64,000 nt of DNA. Source: Stenotrophomonas maltophilia. Its GTDB lineage: Bacteria; Pseudomonadota; Gammaproteobacteria; Xanthomonadales; Xanthomonadaceae. The position numbers and the translations under genes are program-made. The stretch is from the NCBI GenBank assembly GCA_009912235.1, contig WNDS01000001.1:558001-622000 (forward strand), in the 5' to 3' direction. The notes under the pieces were generated by a model. It worked only from the letters and a program-made list of their open reading frames with translations, was not told where the DNA came from and did no database searches. Positions 1 to 8,830 of this stretch are shown here, one piece after another (position 1 is the stretch's first letter; every line of letters starts with the position of its first letter).

Positions 1-641
1 CCGGGGATGTAATGCATCATCGGCGTCTCGACTTCCAGGAAGTCGCGCGCGTCCAACCAGGCGCGCATGGCGCGGATGATCTTGGAGCGCTTGATGAAGA
101 CCTCGCGCGACTCCGGGGTCACGATCAGGTCGACATAGCGCTGACGGTAGCGCTGTTCGACGTCGGACAGGCCATGCCACTTGTCCGGCAGCGGGCGCAG
201 CGACTTGGTCAGCAGGCGGGTCGATTCGGCCTTGACCGACAGCTCGCCGGTCTTGGTCCGGGTCAGCCCGCCTTCCACGGCGATGATGTCGCCCACGTCC
301 CAGCCCTTGAAGGCGGTGTAGGCATCGCCCAGCACGCCGCCCTGCAGGAACAGCTGGATGCGGCCGGATTCGTCCTGGATCTGCGCGAAGCTGGCCTTGC
401 CCATGATGCGCTTGGCCATCAGGCGGCCGGCCATCTTCACCCGGCGGCCGTTGCCTTCCAGGGTTTCGGCGGTCCACGCCTCGGCGTCGGCGAATTCGGC
501 CTGCAGATGGCCGGCGAAATCCTCGCGACGGAAGTCGTTCGGGTACGCGATGCCCTGCCCGCGCAGCGCGTTGAGTTTCTCACGGCGCTCGGCGATCAAC
601 TTGTTTTCGTCGACGGGGGGGGTATCGGTAGCTTCGCTCAT
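1..641 (-). CDS. lysS: Lysyl-tRNA synthetase (3' end outside window)
   Basis: Class II lysyl-tRNA synthetase, which charges tRNA-Lys in the cytoplasm. Only the first 213 codons are present; the gene runs off the left edge. The reading frame starts at the ATG at 641 ([15 protein letters not shown]). It contains the OB-fold anticodon-binding region (about residues 60-170, including [20 protein letters not shown]) and the start of the catalytic domain ([13 protein letters not shown], the motif 1 area). The N-terminus, with its acidic head and [14 protein letters not shown] helix, is typical of bacterial LysS. In many proteobacteria lysS directly follows prfB; here three genes lie between them. 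A strong hairpin (735-773) sits about 95 bases upstream of the start. Confidence 0.95.
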   Translation of the reverse strand, partial: MSEATDTPPVDENKLIAERREKLNALRGQGIAYPNDFRREDFAGHLQAEFADAEAWTAETLEGNGRRVKMAGRLMAKRIMGKASFAQIQDESGRIQLFLQGGVLGDAYTAFKGWDVGDIIAVEGGLTRTKTGELSVKAESTRLLTKSLRPLPDKWHGLSDVEQRYRQRYVDLIVTPESREVFIKRSKIIRAMRAWLDARDFLEVETPMMHYIP

Positions 642-734
642 GGATCTGCGGGAATCGTGTAGTGAGGGGGGAATTCTGCGCCCGGCACAGCCGCTTCCAC
701 AGCATACCAAAACCGCCCTCCCCCGGCCCGGAGA

Positions 735-773
735 GGGGTCAGATCCCTTTGCGCAACAAAGGGATCTGACCCC
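735..773. repeat. GGGGTCAGA-type palindromic repeat, possible terminator
   Basis: A perfect 16-bp stem (735-750 pairing with 758-773) encloses a 7-nt loop. Arms begin GGGGTCAGATCCC and end GGGATCTGACCCC. Four close relatives lie at 24575-24605, 24632-24674, 30820-30859 and 30876-30914. It sits 22 bases downstream of the acetolactate-synthase-like stop codon, as its relatives sit behind rpfE and dapB, so a role in ending or damping transcription is plausible. There is no long T tract. Confidence 0.75.
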
Positions 774-795
774 GCCTGGCACCGGCCGCCAGGCC

Positions 796-2436
796 TCACC
801 CGTTCCCGGGGAACGCCTGCCGCAGCTCGTCCACCAGCACCCGCTGGTTTTCCGAGTAATCCACCGGCACCGACACCAGGTGCACCCCACCTTCGCTGAA
901 GGCCGCCTCCAGCATCGGCATGAACTGCTCGATGGCGGTCACCTCATGGCCCTTGCAGCCGTAGGCCTCGGCGTACTTCACGAAATCCGGGTTGCTGAAG
1001 GTCATGCCGTAGTCGGCAAAGCCGTCCGCCGCCTGCTTCCAGCGGATCATCCCGTAGGCGCCATCGTTGAGGATCAGCACCACCAGGTTCAGGCCCAGCC
1101 GGCGCGCGGTCTCCAGCTCCTGGCTGTTCATCATGAAACCGCCATCGCCACAGACCGCCAGCACCCGCCGCTGCGGGTGCAGGATCGCGGCCATGATCGC
1201 CGACGGCAGGCCGGCGCCCATCGTGGCCAGCGCGTTGTCCAGCAGCAGCGTGTTGGCCACCTGGGTGCGGTAGTTGCGCGCGAACCAGATCTTGTACATG
1301 CCGTTGTCCAGCGCCACGATGCCGTCCGGCGGCATCACCTGGCGCACATCGTGCACCAGCCGCTGCGGCGTGAAACGGTCCTCGTCGGCACGGTCGGCAA
1401 TATGCCCCAGGATCTCCTCACGCAGCGGCAGCAGCGCATCGGCATTGGCCACGGCGCCTTCGATGCGCTCGGCCAGCTGGGTCAGCGAACGGCCGATATC
1501 GCCGATCACCTCCACCTGCGGGAAGTAGACCTGCTCCACCGCTGCCTGCGAGTAGCCGATATGGATGACGGTCGGACCACCCGGGCGCATCACGAACGGC
1601 GGCTTCTCGGTCACTTCGTGGCCGATGGTGACGATCACGTCGGCCTTGTCGATGGCCATGTGCACGTAATCGCGCTCGCTCAGCGCGGCCGTGCCCATAT
1701 ACAGGCCCGAGCCGCCGGCCACCGCGCCCTTGCCCATCTGCGTGGTGACGAAGGGAATGCCGGCACGCAGCACGAACGCCGACAGCGCCTCGCTGAACTG
1801 CGGCCGCGACGCCGCCGAGGCGATCACCAGCAGCGGGCGCTTGGCGGCCTTGATGATGTTCGCCGCGCGGTCCAGTGCCTCGGGGCTGGCAATCGGCCGG
1901 TCCACCGCATGCGGCGGCACCAGCGCTACACCCTCGACCTCCATCGCCGCGATGTCCTCGGGCAGTTCCAGAAGCACCGGGCCCGGGCGCTCTTCCTGCG
2001 CGGTGCGGAACGCCTCGCGCACGATGGTGGGAATGGTGCGCGCCGAGACGATCTGCCGTGCCGACTTGGTCAGCGGCTTCATGGTGCTGACGATGTCCAC
2101 GATCTGGAAGCGCGCCTGCTTGCTGGCCACGATGCCCTTCTGGCCGGTGATCATAATGACCGGCCAAGCCCCCAGCAGCGCATTGGCGGCGCCGGTGGTG
2201 AAGTTGAGCGCGCCCGGGCCGAACGTGGCCAGGCACACGCCCGGCTTGCCGGTCAGACGGCCGTAGGTGGCGGCCATGAACACCGCCGCCTGCTCGTGGC
2301 GGGTGATGACCAGCTCGATGCTGGAATGGCGCAGCGACTCGACCACGTCGAGGTTTTCTTCGCCGGGAATACCGAAAATGCGCTCGACGCCTTCGTTCTC
2401 AAGCGCGGCGACAAGCAGATCTGAACCCTTGGACAT
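796..2436 (-). CDS. Acetolactate synthase-like TPP-dependent enzyme (large-subunit type)
   Basis: A 546-residue thiamine diphosphate enzyme of the acetolactate synthase/AlsS family, expected to join two pyruvates to 2-acetolactate. The three-domain layout is visible. The N-terminal PYR domain carries the cofactor-activating Glu in [10 protein letters not shown]. The central FAD/nucleotide-type domain spans about residues 190-330. The C-terminal PP domain carries GDGGFMMN about 26 residues before LNDGAYG, the classic GDG...N motif. No small regulatory subunit gene is adjacent, so a catabolic AlsS-like role, or another TPP lyase activity, is as likely as branched-chain synthesis. The next gene upstream, 65 bases away on the same strand, is an aldehyde dehydrogenase, suggesting a shared catabolic operon. 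Confidence 0.85.
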   Translation of the reverse strand: MSKGSDLLVAALENEGVERIFGIPGEENLDVVESLRHSSIELVITRHEQAAVFMAATYGRLTGKPGVCLATFGPGALNFTTGAANALLGAWPVIMITGQKGIVASKQARFQIVDIVSTMKPLTKSARQIVSARTIPTIVREAFRTAQEERPGPVLLELPEDIAAMEVEGVALVPPHAVDRPIASPEALDRAANIIKAAKRPLLVIASAASRPQFSEALSAFVLRAGIPFVTTQMGKGAVAGGSGLYMGTAALSERDYVHMAIDKADVIVTIGHEVTEKPPFVMRPGGPTVIHIGYSQAAVEQVYFPQVEVIGDIGRSLTQLAERIEGAVANADALLPLREEILGHIADRADEDRFTPQRLVHDVRQVMPPDGIVALDNGMYKIWFARNYRTQVANTLLLDNALATMGAGLPSAIMAAILHPQRRVLAVCGDGGFMMNSQELETARRLGLNLVVLILNDGAYGMIRWKQAADGFADYGMTFSNPDFVKYAEAYGCKGHEVTAIEQFMPMLEAAFSEGGVHLVSVPVDYSENQRVLVDELRQAFPGNG

Positions 2437-2501
2437 GGAAGTACCGTCCCTTTTTCACTGGACTGATGGTGGATCGTTGCAGGAAGGGTGGAAGCCGCGC
2501 G

Positions 2502-3887
2502 TCAAGGCTTGTCGAACCAGACCGTCTGCGCGTTGACGAATTCGCGGATGCCGAAGTGCGAGAGCTCGCGGCCGAAGCCGCTCTTCTTCACGCCACCGAT
2601 CGGCACGCGCGGGTCGGAGGCCGAGAAGCCGTTGATGAACACCCCGCCGGTCTGCAGCCGCCGCGCCAGCGCCTGGGCGCGCATGGCATCGCCGCTCCAC
2701 AGGTTGCCGCTCAGGCCGAATTCGCTCTGGTTGGCAAGGGCCACGGCATGGTCGGCATCACGCGCGCGGGTGATCGCGGCCACCGGGCCGAAGGTTTCGG
2801 TATCGAAGGCCTGCATGCCCGGCTCCACCCCCGCCAGCACGGTCGGGGCGTAGAAGGCACCGGCACGATCGATCTGGTGGCCACCGGCCAGCAGCTGCGC
2901 ACCGGCGGCCACGCTGGCCTTGACCTGGCCATCGAGCTGCTCGAGCAGGTCCTGGCGCGACATCGGGCCGATGCGGCTGGCCGCATCGCGGCCGTCGCCC
3001 ACCACCAGCGCCTTCACCTTCTCGGTGAAGCGCGCCACGAAACGATCGTGGATGCCCTGCTCGACGATGATGCGCTTGCCGGCGATGCAGACCTGCCCGG
3101 CGTTCTGGAAGCGAGAGGCCACGGCCGCGTCGACGGCCCGCTCCAGATCGGCGTCGTCCAGCACGATGAACGGATCGGACCCGCCCAGTTCCAGCACGAC
3201 CTTCTTCAGCGCCTGCCCGGCCTGTGCGGCCACGCTGCGGCCGGCGGCCACGCTGCCGGTGAGGGTGACCGCCGCGATGCGGTCATCGGCAATGGCGCGG
3301 CTGGTGCCGTCGCGGCTGATGTTGGCGGCGATGAAGGCCCCGTCCGGCAGGCCGGCTTCACGCCAGGCGGCATCGAGCAGATGCGCGGTACCGACGATGT
3401 TCTCGGCCGGCTTGAGCAGGAAGCCGTTGCCGCCGAGCAGGATCGGCACCGCCGCGCGCATCACCTGCCAGTATGGGAAGTTCCACGGCATGATGCCCAG
3501 CACGGTGCCCAGCGGCAGGAAGAACACGTAGGCCTTGCTGTCGGGCACGGCGGTGGGTTCGTCCTGCAGCCACTGCACGCCGTTGTCGGCGTACCAGTCG
3601 CACAGCACGGCGCACTTTTCGATCTCGGCCAGCGCTTCGGCCGTCACCTTGCCCATTTCGGCGGTGGCCAGTGCAGCCAGCGGCCCGCGGTCGCGGCGCA
3701 GCACGGCGGCCATGGCACGCAGCACGTCGGCGCGCTGCTGGGGCGAGCGCACACTCCAGGCGGCGAAGCCGGCCTGCCCGCGCTGCAGCAGGGTATCCAG
3801 TTCGGCGTCGGTGACGAAGGGGTGGCGGGCGATCACCTCGCCGGTGGCGGGGTCGCGGGAAATGGCGGTGGTGGGGGCAGCGGACAT
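2502..3887 (-). CDS. NAD(P)-dependent succinate-semialdehyde/aldehyde dehydrogenase
   Basis: A 461-residue aldehyde dehydrogenase superfamily enzyme oxidising an aldehyde to its acid. Visible landmarks are the MPWNFPYWQ cofactor segment, the general-base Glu in LELGGSDPF, the nucleophilic Cys in NAGQVCIAGKR, the ETFGPVA motif, and a C-terminal SGFGRELSHFGIREF segment characteristic of the SSADH-like branch. The chosen ATG at 3887 has a good ribosome site (AGGAGA) seven bases upstream; the open frame extends further but without one. It lies directly upstream of the acetolactate-synthase-like gene in the same direction. The physiological substrate cannot be read from sequence; succinate semialdehyde is the usual annotation. 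Confidence 0.88.
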   Translation of the reverse strand: MSAAPTTAISRDPATGEVIARHPFVTDAELDTLLQRGQAGFAAWSVRSPQQRADVLRAMAAVLRRDRGPLAALATAEMGKVTAEALAEIEKCAVLCDWYADNGVQWLQDEPTAVPDSKAYVFFLPLGTVLGIMPWNFPYWQVMRAAVPILLGGNGFLLKPAENIVGTAHLLDAAWREAGLPDGAFIAANISRDGTSRAIADDRIAAVTLTGSVAAGRSVAAQAGQALKKVVLELGGSDPFIVLDDADLERAVDAAVASRFQNAGQVCIAGKRIIVEQGIHDRFVARFTEKVKALVVGDGRDAASRIGPMSRQDLLEQLDGQVKASVAAGAQLLAGGHQIDRAGAFYAPTVLAGVEPGMQAFDTETFGPVAAITRARDADHAVALANQSEFGLSGNLWSGDAMRAQALARRLQTGGVFINGFSASDPRVPIGGVKKSGFGRELSHFGIREFVNAQTVWFDKP

Positions 3888-4016
3888 GCAGGTCTCCTGG
3901 TGTCTCGACAACGGGCGGGCAGCCCGTCTCCTGCACAGGAATGTGGACCCGTTCGGTGGCAGCAACAAGGCGTCTGCTTATCCTGTGACCTGCAGTTACC
4001 TGCCTGAATGCGGTTT

Positions 4017-4237
4017 TGGGTGGGGGTGCTGGCAGGGCTGCGCCCTGCACCTGCCGAGGCCAGAGCCGAAGCAACTGCAACCGCAACGGCAACAACCTGC
4101 ATTCCGTGGGATGGCGGGGTGGGTCCGGCTGAGGGGGACGCCGTAAACCCACAGTGCCCCGCCATCCAACGGAATGCCGCTCTTGATCTTGCTTCGGCTT
4201 CGGCAAGTGCAGGGCGCAGCCCTGCCGAACCCCCCCT
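4017..4237. repeat. Long composite inverted repeat (about 220 bp)
   Basis: Two nested inverted repeats fill the spacer between the aldehyde dehydrogenase and the downstream regulator. The outer arms, about 50 nt each, are near 4017-4073 and 4188-4237 and share GCAGGGCTGCGCCCTGC and a GCCGAAGCAA block. Inner arms of about 20 nt, built on ATTCCGT...GATGGCGGGG, are near 4100-4120 and 4155-4174. A single RNA strand could fold into one long imperfect hairpin. The right arm reaches the stop codon of the MmyB-type regulator. No transposase ORF is inside, so it is a non-coding palindromic unit rather than an insertion sequence. Confidence 0.7.
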
Positions 4238-5018
4238 ACTTCCGCGGCAGGTAGGTCACCAGCGAAAGGTCATGCCGGCTCTCCGGCACCAGCGCCACGT
4301 ACTGCAGGTCCAGCAGCCCGCGGGTGGGATGGTTCAACTGCTTGGCGCCCTCATCGAAACGCCGCACATCGTGCTCCGGCCACCAACGCCGGAACTCCTC
4401 GCTGTGCGCCGCGATATCCTCGGCCAGCGCCAGGAACGGCGCCTTGTCCTGCGCCTGCGCCATCGCCGCACGGAAACCGGCCAGCAGCCCGCGCGTCATC
4501 TCTTCCCAGTTCAGGATCAGCGTCCGGTACGGCGCGTACAGGAACATCAGCCGCAGCGTGTTGCGCTCGTGCGGCGCCAGCTGGCTGTAGTCCACGAACA
4601 GCTCGGCAATGGCCGGGTTCCAGGCCAGGATGTCAAAGCGCGTGTTGCGCACATAGGCCGGAATCGGCTGCATCGCCGCCACCAGCTGCCGCAGGCCATC
4701 GGTGACACTGTCATCGGCCGATTCCAGCGGCACGCCATAGCCTGACAGCGCGAACGCATAGGCGCGTTCGTCATCGCTCAGGCGCAGTACCTGCGCCAGC
4801 CGCTCAAGCACCTCCGGCGAGGCGCGCACTTCGCGGCCCTGTTCGATCCAGGTGTACCAGCTGACGCTGACCCCGATGGCCAGCGCCACTTCCTCGCGCT
4901 TCAGGCCCGGGGTGCGCCGGCGCCCGGCCGGCAGGCCGAGCGTGGCGGGGTCGACACGGGCGCGGCAGGCCTTCAGAAAGCCGCCCAGCTCCCGGCGTTC
5001 ACTCTCGCTGCGCATCAT
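4236..5018 (-). CDS. XRE-family transcriptional regulator, MmyB type
   Basis: A 260-residue DNA-binding regulator. The N-terminal XRE helix-turn-helix (about residues 10-85; LKREEVALAIGVSVSWYTWIEQ) is followed by a MmyB-like ligand-binding domain (about 105-255), recognisable by YVRNTRFDILAWNPA, RNTLRLMF and the closing HPTRGLLDLQ segment. MmyB-type domains are PAS-like and are thought to bind small ligands or fatty acids. Two adjacent ATG codons (5018 and 5015) follow GGAGGGCG; either could start. The gene is co-oriented with and upstream of the aldehyde dehydrogenase and acetolactate-synthase-like genes, so local regulation of them is a reasonable guess, not shown by the sequence. Confidence 0.88.
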   Translation of the reverse strand: MMRSESERRELGGFLKACRARVDPATLGLPAGRRRTPGLKREEVALAIGVSVSWYTWIEQGREVRASPEVLERLAQVLRLSDDERAYAFALSGYGVPLESADDSVTDGLRQLVAAMQPIPAYVRNTRFDILAWNPAIAELFVDYSQLAPHERNTLRLMFLYAPYRTLILNWEEMTRGLLAGFRAAMAQAQDKAPFLALAEDIAAHSEEFRRWWPEHDVRRFDEGAKQLNHPTRGLLDLQYVALVPESRHDLSLVTYLPRK

Positions 5019-5063
5019 CGCCCTCCAGTGCGGAAGGCGATGATAGCTGCGCAGGCGCGCCGA

Positions 5064-6189
5064 TCAGGCATCGATGCGCTTGGAACCCACGGCCAGGCCG
5101 GCCTTCAGGCTGGCTTCGACGAACTCGTCCAGGTCGCCGTCGAGCACCTTCTGCGTGTCCGAACGCTCGATGCCGGTGCGCAGGTCCTTGATACGGCTCT
5201 GGTCGAGCACGTAGTTGCGGATCTGGCTGCCCCAGCCGATGTCGGACTTGGTGGCTTCCACCGCATCCTTCTCGGCGTTGCGCTTCTGGATCTCCAGCTC
5301 GTAAAGCTTTGCGGCCAGCATCTTCATCGCGTTGTCGCGGTTCTGGTGCTGGCTGCGGCCGGTCTGGCAAGCCACGACGATGTTGGTCGGGATGTGGGTG
5401 ATACGCACCGCCGACTCGGTCTTGTTCACGTGCTGGCCACCGGCGCCGGACGAACGATACACGCCGGTACGCAGGTCGGCCGGGTTGATGGTGATGTCGA
5501 TGTTGTCATCGATTTCCGGCGACACGAACACCGAGGTGAAGCTGGTGTGGCGGCGGTTGTCCGAGTCGAACGGCGACTTGCGCACCAGGCGGTGCACGCC
5601 GGTCTCGGTCTTCAGCCAGCCATAGGCGTAATCGCCTTCCACGCGCAGCGTGGCGGACTTGATGCCAGCCACATCGCCACCGGACACTTCCATCAGCTCG
5701 GTCTTCCAACCGCGCGACTCGCACCAGCGCAGGTACATGCGCAGCAGGATTTCCGCCCAGTCCTGGGCTTCGGTGCCACCGGCACCGGCCTGGATGTCGA
5801 CGAAGGCAGCGGCATTGTCCATCTCGCCGGAGAACATGCGCTGGAATTCCAGCTTCTCCACATGCGCCTGGTGCTTGTCCAGGTCGGCCACCACGGCCAG
5901 GGCGGTATCTTCGTCCTGTTCGGATTCGGCCAGTTCCAGCAGCTCGGACGCGTCGGTCAGGCCGTCTAGCACCGCAGCGATGCCGCCCACGGTCTTTTCC
6001 AGGCTGGAGCGCTCGCGGCCCAGGTTCTGCGCGTATTCGGCGTTGTTCCAGACGTCGGGGCTTTCCAGCTCCCGCGTTACTTCCTCAAGACGCTCTTTCT
6101 TGGCATCGTAGTCAAAGATACCCCCTGAGCGACACCACACGATCGGTCAGATCGGTGATGCGCTGGCGGACAGGATTCAGTTCGATCAT
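5064..6189 (-). CDS. prfB: Peptide chain release factor 2 (programmed +1 frameshift)
   Basis: RF2, which recognises UAA and UGA and triggers peptide release on the ribosome. Translation starts at ATG 6189 ([19 protein letters not shown]) and reaches an in-frame UGA as codon 26 (6114-6112). After a +1 shift on CUU UGA C it continues in the main frame (DYDAKKER...), giving about 374 residues. The anticodon-mimic SPF tripeptide (RKSPFDSD) and the catalytic GGQ ([11 protein letters not shown]) are both present. The gene should be read as joined, not broken. The next gene downstream is the MmyB regulator, 45 bases away, rather than lysS, its common neighbour. Confidence 0.97.
6111..6126 (-). promoter_or_regulatory. 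RF2 autoregulatory recoding site
   Basis: Reading on the minus strand, AGGGGG (an internal Shine-Dalgarno-like element) is followed by TAT and then CTT TGA C. This is the canonical RF2 frameshift signal, with the UGA at codon 26 exactly as in Escherichia coli. In known systems, low RF2 makes the ribosome pause at UGA and slip forward, restoring RF2 synthesis. The sequence supports the same feedback here. Confidence 0.96.
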
Positions 6190-6297
6190 GTCGGCGGTTA
6201 TGCACTAAATAGATGACTGTCCATGATACCGCAGGCCGGGGGTGCCCGGCAGGAGGGGCGGGCCCGCCGCTGGGCCTGGCCTTTCGTGGGCCGATTT

Positions 6298-6391
6298 GTA
6301 GAGTCGACTGTCAGTCGACTATCGCTATCACGCGCAGCGCAGGCTTTGCCACAACCTGAATGAAGAGTAGTCGACTAACAGTCGACTCTAC
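6298..6391. repeat. Paired SMAG-type palindromes (GTCGAC variety)
   Basis: Two 24-nt units face each other: 6298-6321 starts GTAGAGTCGACTG and 6368-6391 ends CAGTCGACTCTAC. Each is itself palindromic around GTCGAC. The GTAG/CTAC tetranucleotide at the outer ends matches the SMAG family of REP elements known from S. maltophilia. The inner CTAC end supplies the stop codon of the LytTR gene (TAG at 6390-6388), so the element abuts coding sequence. Confidence 0.85.
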
Positions 6392-7323
6392 CCAGCGGAA
6401 CCCCCGGACCCACCGAACCCGCCGGACCCGCCCAGCGCCTGCCGCAGCAGCGGCAGCTGGCGGCGGCTGCACGGCACCTTTGCCCCGTCGGCCATGTGCA
6501 GCAGGGCCTCGCCGCCATCCAGCGGCTCGATCGAGCGCAGCTGCCCGCGGTGGATCAGCCAGCTGCGGTGCGGGCGCAGGAACACGCCCGGGTCCAGGCG
6601 CTGCTCCAGCACCGCCATGGTGATGCGCAGCGGGTAGTCGTGGCCGCGAACCCGCAGGTTCACGTAATTGCCGGCGGCCTGGGCGTATTCCACATCGCCG
6701 GTGGCCACGAGGAACTCCTTGCCCAGCTTGCGCACCAGGAAGTGCTGCGGGCGTTCGACCGGTTCCACCGACGGGCCCACATCGGGCGGCGCCAGCAGGT
6801 GCGCTTCACCCTGCCGCTGGCGGCCGAACCAGGCCACGGCATGCACGGCCACCACCAGCAGGCTGTAGGTCTGCAAGTCCTTGAAGAATTCGTAGAACCA
6901 CTGCGCCGGCCAGTCGCCATAGGTGTAGTGCTGACCGATCACGGCAAAGGCCAGCTTGCGCAGCAGCACCATCGCGCTGACATGCAGCAACCACCAGGCG
7001 ATGGCTCCCAGCACATAGAAGCCGATCCGGCGCCCCCAGGTGTCGGCATGCAACGGCCAGCGCCGCGCGGCAACCTGCAGCAGCGCCAACAGGCCGAGGC
7101 TGGCCAGCGCGCTGCTGAACTCCTCGATCGAGACTGACGCCGCCGGGAAGGCCTGGTCGTCACGCACCGCGCGCATCCACTGCGCCAGGATATTGCCGGC
7201 CGCAGTGCCGAGGAACAGCACGGACCAGAACACGGCGGTCAGCCCTGGGCGATGCGGACGCTCTGCAACAGGGGCGGACAACGCCGCCGGATCTCCATTT
7301 TCCATGCCGCCATTGTTGCCCAT
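6388..7323 (-). CDS. Membrane-anchored LytTR-domain transcriptional regulator
   Basis: About 311 residues. The N-terminal half has four probable membrane spans (around FWSVLFLGTAAGNILAQW, LASLGLLALLQVAARRW, IGFYVLGAIAWWLLHVSAM and LLVVAVHAVAWFGR). The C-terminal third is a LytTR DNA-binding domain (about residues 195-295; YAQAAGNYVNLRV, FLRPHRSWLIHR). No receiver domain is present, so this is a one-component membrane regulator. The tail is a low-complexity GGSGGFGGSGG stretch. The start is uncertain: ATG 7323 or ATG 7305, neither with a strong ribosome site. It is transcribed divergently from the broken acyltransferase, an arrangement that suggests it regulates that gene. Confidence 0.82.
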   Translation of the reverse strand: MGNNGGMENGDPAALSAPVAERPHRPGLTAVFWSVLFLGTAAGNILAQWMRAVRDDQAFPAASVSIEEFSSALASLGLLALLQVAARRWPLHADTWGRRIGFYVLGAIAWWLLHVSAMVLLRKLAFAVIGQHYTYGDWPAQWFYEFFKDLQTYSLLVVAVHAVAWFGRQRQGEAHLLAPPDVGPSVEPVERPQHFLVRKLGKEFLVATGDVEYAQAAGNYVNLRVRGHDYPLRITMAVLEQRLDPGVFLRPHRSWLIHRGQLRSIEPLDGGEALLHMADGAKVPCSRRQLPLLRQALGGSGGFGGSGGSAG

Positions 7324-7458
7324 CCGGCCCCGCGCGCATCCGCCATTGGTCCCGGCCGCCCCACCGTTGGCCCCTGCGCGACCACCACTGCGCCCCTTCC
7401 GCTTGCGGCCAGGGCTTGGCAGACGGAGGCTGCGGCTTCCTCCCGATGCCCACCGCCC

Positions 7459-8666
7459 ATGCACCGTCGCCACGACCTGGACACCCTGCGCATCGCCGCC
7501 TTCGCTCTGTTGATCCTCTAACACGCAGCCATGGCCTACGTGGCCGGCTGGGATTTCCACCTCAAGAGCGCCTACACCGCCGAGTGGCTGCAATGGCCGA
7601 TGATCGCGATGAACCGCTGGCGGATGCCGCTGCTGTTCGCCATCAGTGGCATCGCCCTGTGCCTGTCGCTGCCCGAGCATGGCCGCCTGCCGCACACCCT
7701 GCGCCGGTGCTGGCGCCTGCTGCTCCCCCTGGCGTTTGGCATCGTCGCGGTGGTGTCCCTGCAGGCCTATTACGAGGCGCTGGACAAGGGCGATGTGACG
7801 CCGGGGCTGGTCCGGTTCCTGTGGCGCTACTGGCAGTTCCGGCCGTGGCCGGGCGCACACTTCAGCGGCGCCGCCTACGGCTTCACCTGGAACCACCTCT
7901 GGTACCTGACCTATCTGCTGCCCTACACCGTGCTGGCGGTGGTGCTGGCCAGCCTGCTGCGTCCGCTGCGCGGGGCGTTGCCGCGCTGGCAGATCGGCGA
8001 CCGCCTGCTGGGCGGGCTGCTGCTGGTACTGCCGGTGGTTTGGCTGGCGTGGGCGCTGCTGGTGGTGATGCCGCACTGGCCGCCCACCCATGCGCTGCTG
8101 GACGACCTGTACGTGCATGCCGAATCGCTGCCACTGTTCCTGGGCGGCTTCCTGGTCGCACGCTGGCAGCGTGGCTGGGACCTGCTGGTGCGCGGCCGCC
8201 GGCTGACCCTTGCGCTGGCCGTGCTGGGGCTGTGCCTGGAACTGGGCCTGCGTGCACTGGCCCGGCTGCCACATGCAGGCAACCTCGACGCCTGGGTACT
8301 GGCCCTGCGCTGGGGCCAGACCGAACGCATCGGCCGGGCGCTCTATACCTGGTGCATGCTGCTGGCCCTGTTCGGCTGGGCCCGGGTGCTGCTGTCCCCC
8401 CCTGGCCGGGCCAGGACTATTGCCGCGAGGCGGTGTTCAGCTGGTACATCCTGCACCAGACCGTGCTGATCGTGCTGCTGTATGCACTGCGTCCCCTGCA
8501 ACTCGGCCCCTGGCTGGAACCGGCCCTGCTGGTGGCCGGCACCGTCGGCGGCTGCCTGCTGATCCACGAAGTGCTGAACCGCCACGTGCGCTGGCTGCGC
8601 CCGATGTTCGGCCTGCGCGCCGATCCAGTATCGTCGGCGGCGAGGCGCATCATGACGGCGCAATGA
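7459..8666 (+). pseudogene. Acyltransferase family 3 membrane protein, two inactivating lesions
   Basis: Integral-membrane acyltransferase of the OpgC/acyltransferase-3 type, which normally transfers acyl groups to extracytoplasmic sugars or glycans. It begins MHRRHDLDTLRIAAFALLIL, followed by an in-frame TAA (7519-7521) where the family normally has Tyr before His-Ala. The frame continues (MAYVAGWDFHLKS...; multiple membrane helices) to a run of seven C at 8396-8402. There it shifts: the conserved end (CREAVFSWYILHQT...) is in the next frame. Restoring one base would rejoin it as about 402 residues. Both changes are seen directly. Re-initiation at ATG 7531 is possible but the frameshift would still remove the C-terminus. 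Confidence 0.85.
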
Positions 8667-8697
8667 GGACGGCGGGATACGCGATCCCGCCGGACGA

Positions 8698-8830
8698 CAG
8701 CCACGCATGGCGTGGCGCTACAGGGAGCGCGGCTGATGTAGAGCCACGCCATGCGTGGATCCACCATCCTGCATCGCGCAGCAGCCACGCCCAGCGTGGC
8801 CCTACCTCGCTGGGCATGGCCCAGCGCTAC
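8698..8830. repeat. Cluster of SMAG-type palindromes
   Basis: Four short units lie between the acyltransferase remnant and the VIT/vWA gene. 8698-8721 ends GCGTGGCGCTAC, 8738-8761 begins GTAGAGCCACGCC, 8782-8805 ends CGTGGCCCTAC, and a shorter unit at 8810-8830 ends CCAGCGCTAC. The second and first form an inverted pair around the CCACGCATGGCGTGG core. The last unit contains the stop codon of the VIT/vWA gene (8829-8827). Convergent genes on both sides suggest a role as a transcript-end structure. Confidence 0.8.

Noticed and set aside
4017..4237. Insertion sequence between regulator and dehydrogenase
   Set aside because: Inverted repeats are present but no transposase frame, target duplication or suitable length.
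6112..6114. prfB as a pseudogene because of an early TGA
   Set aside because: The TGA is the programmed recoding site of RF2 with all standard elements.
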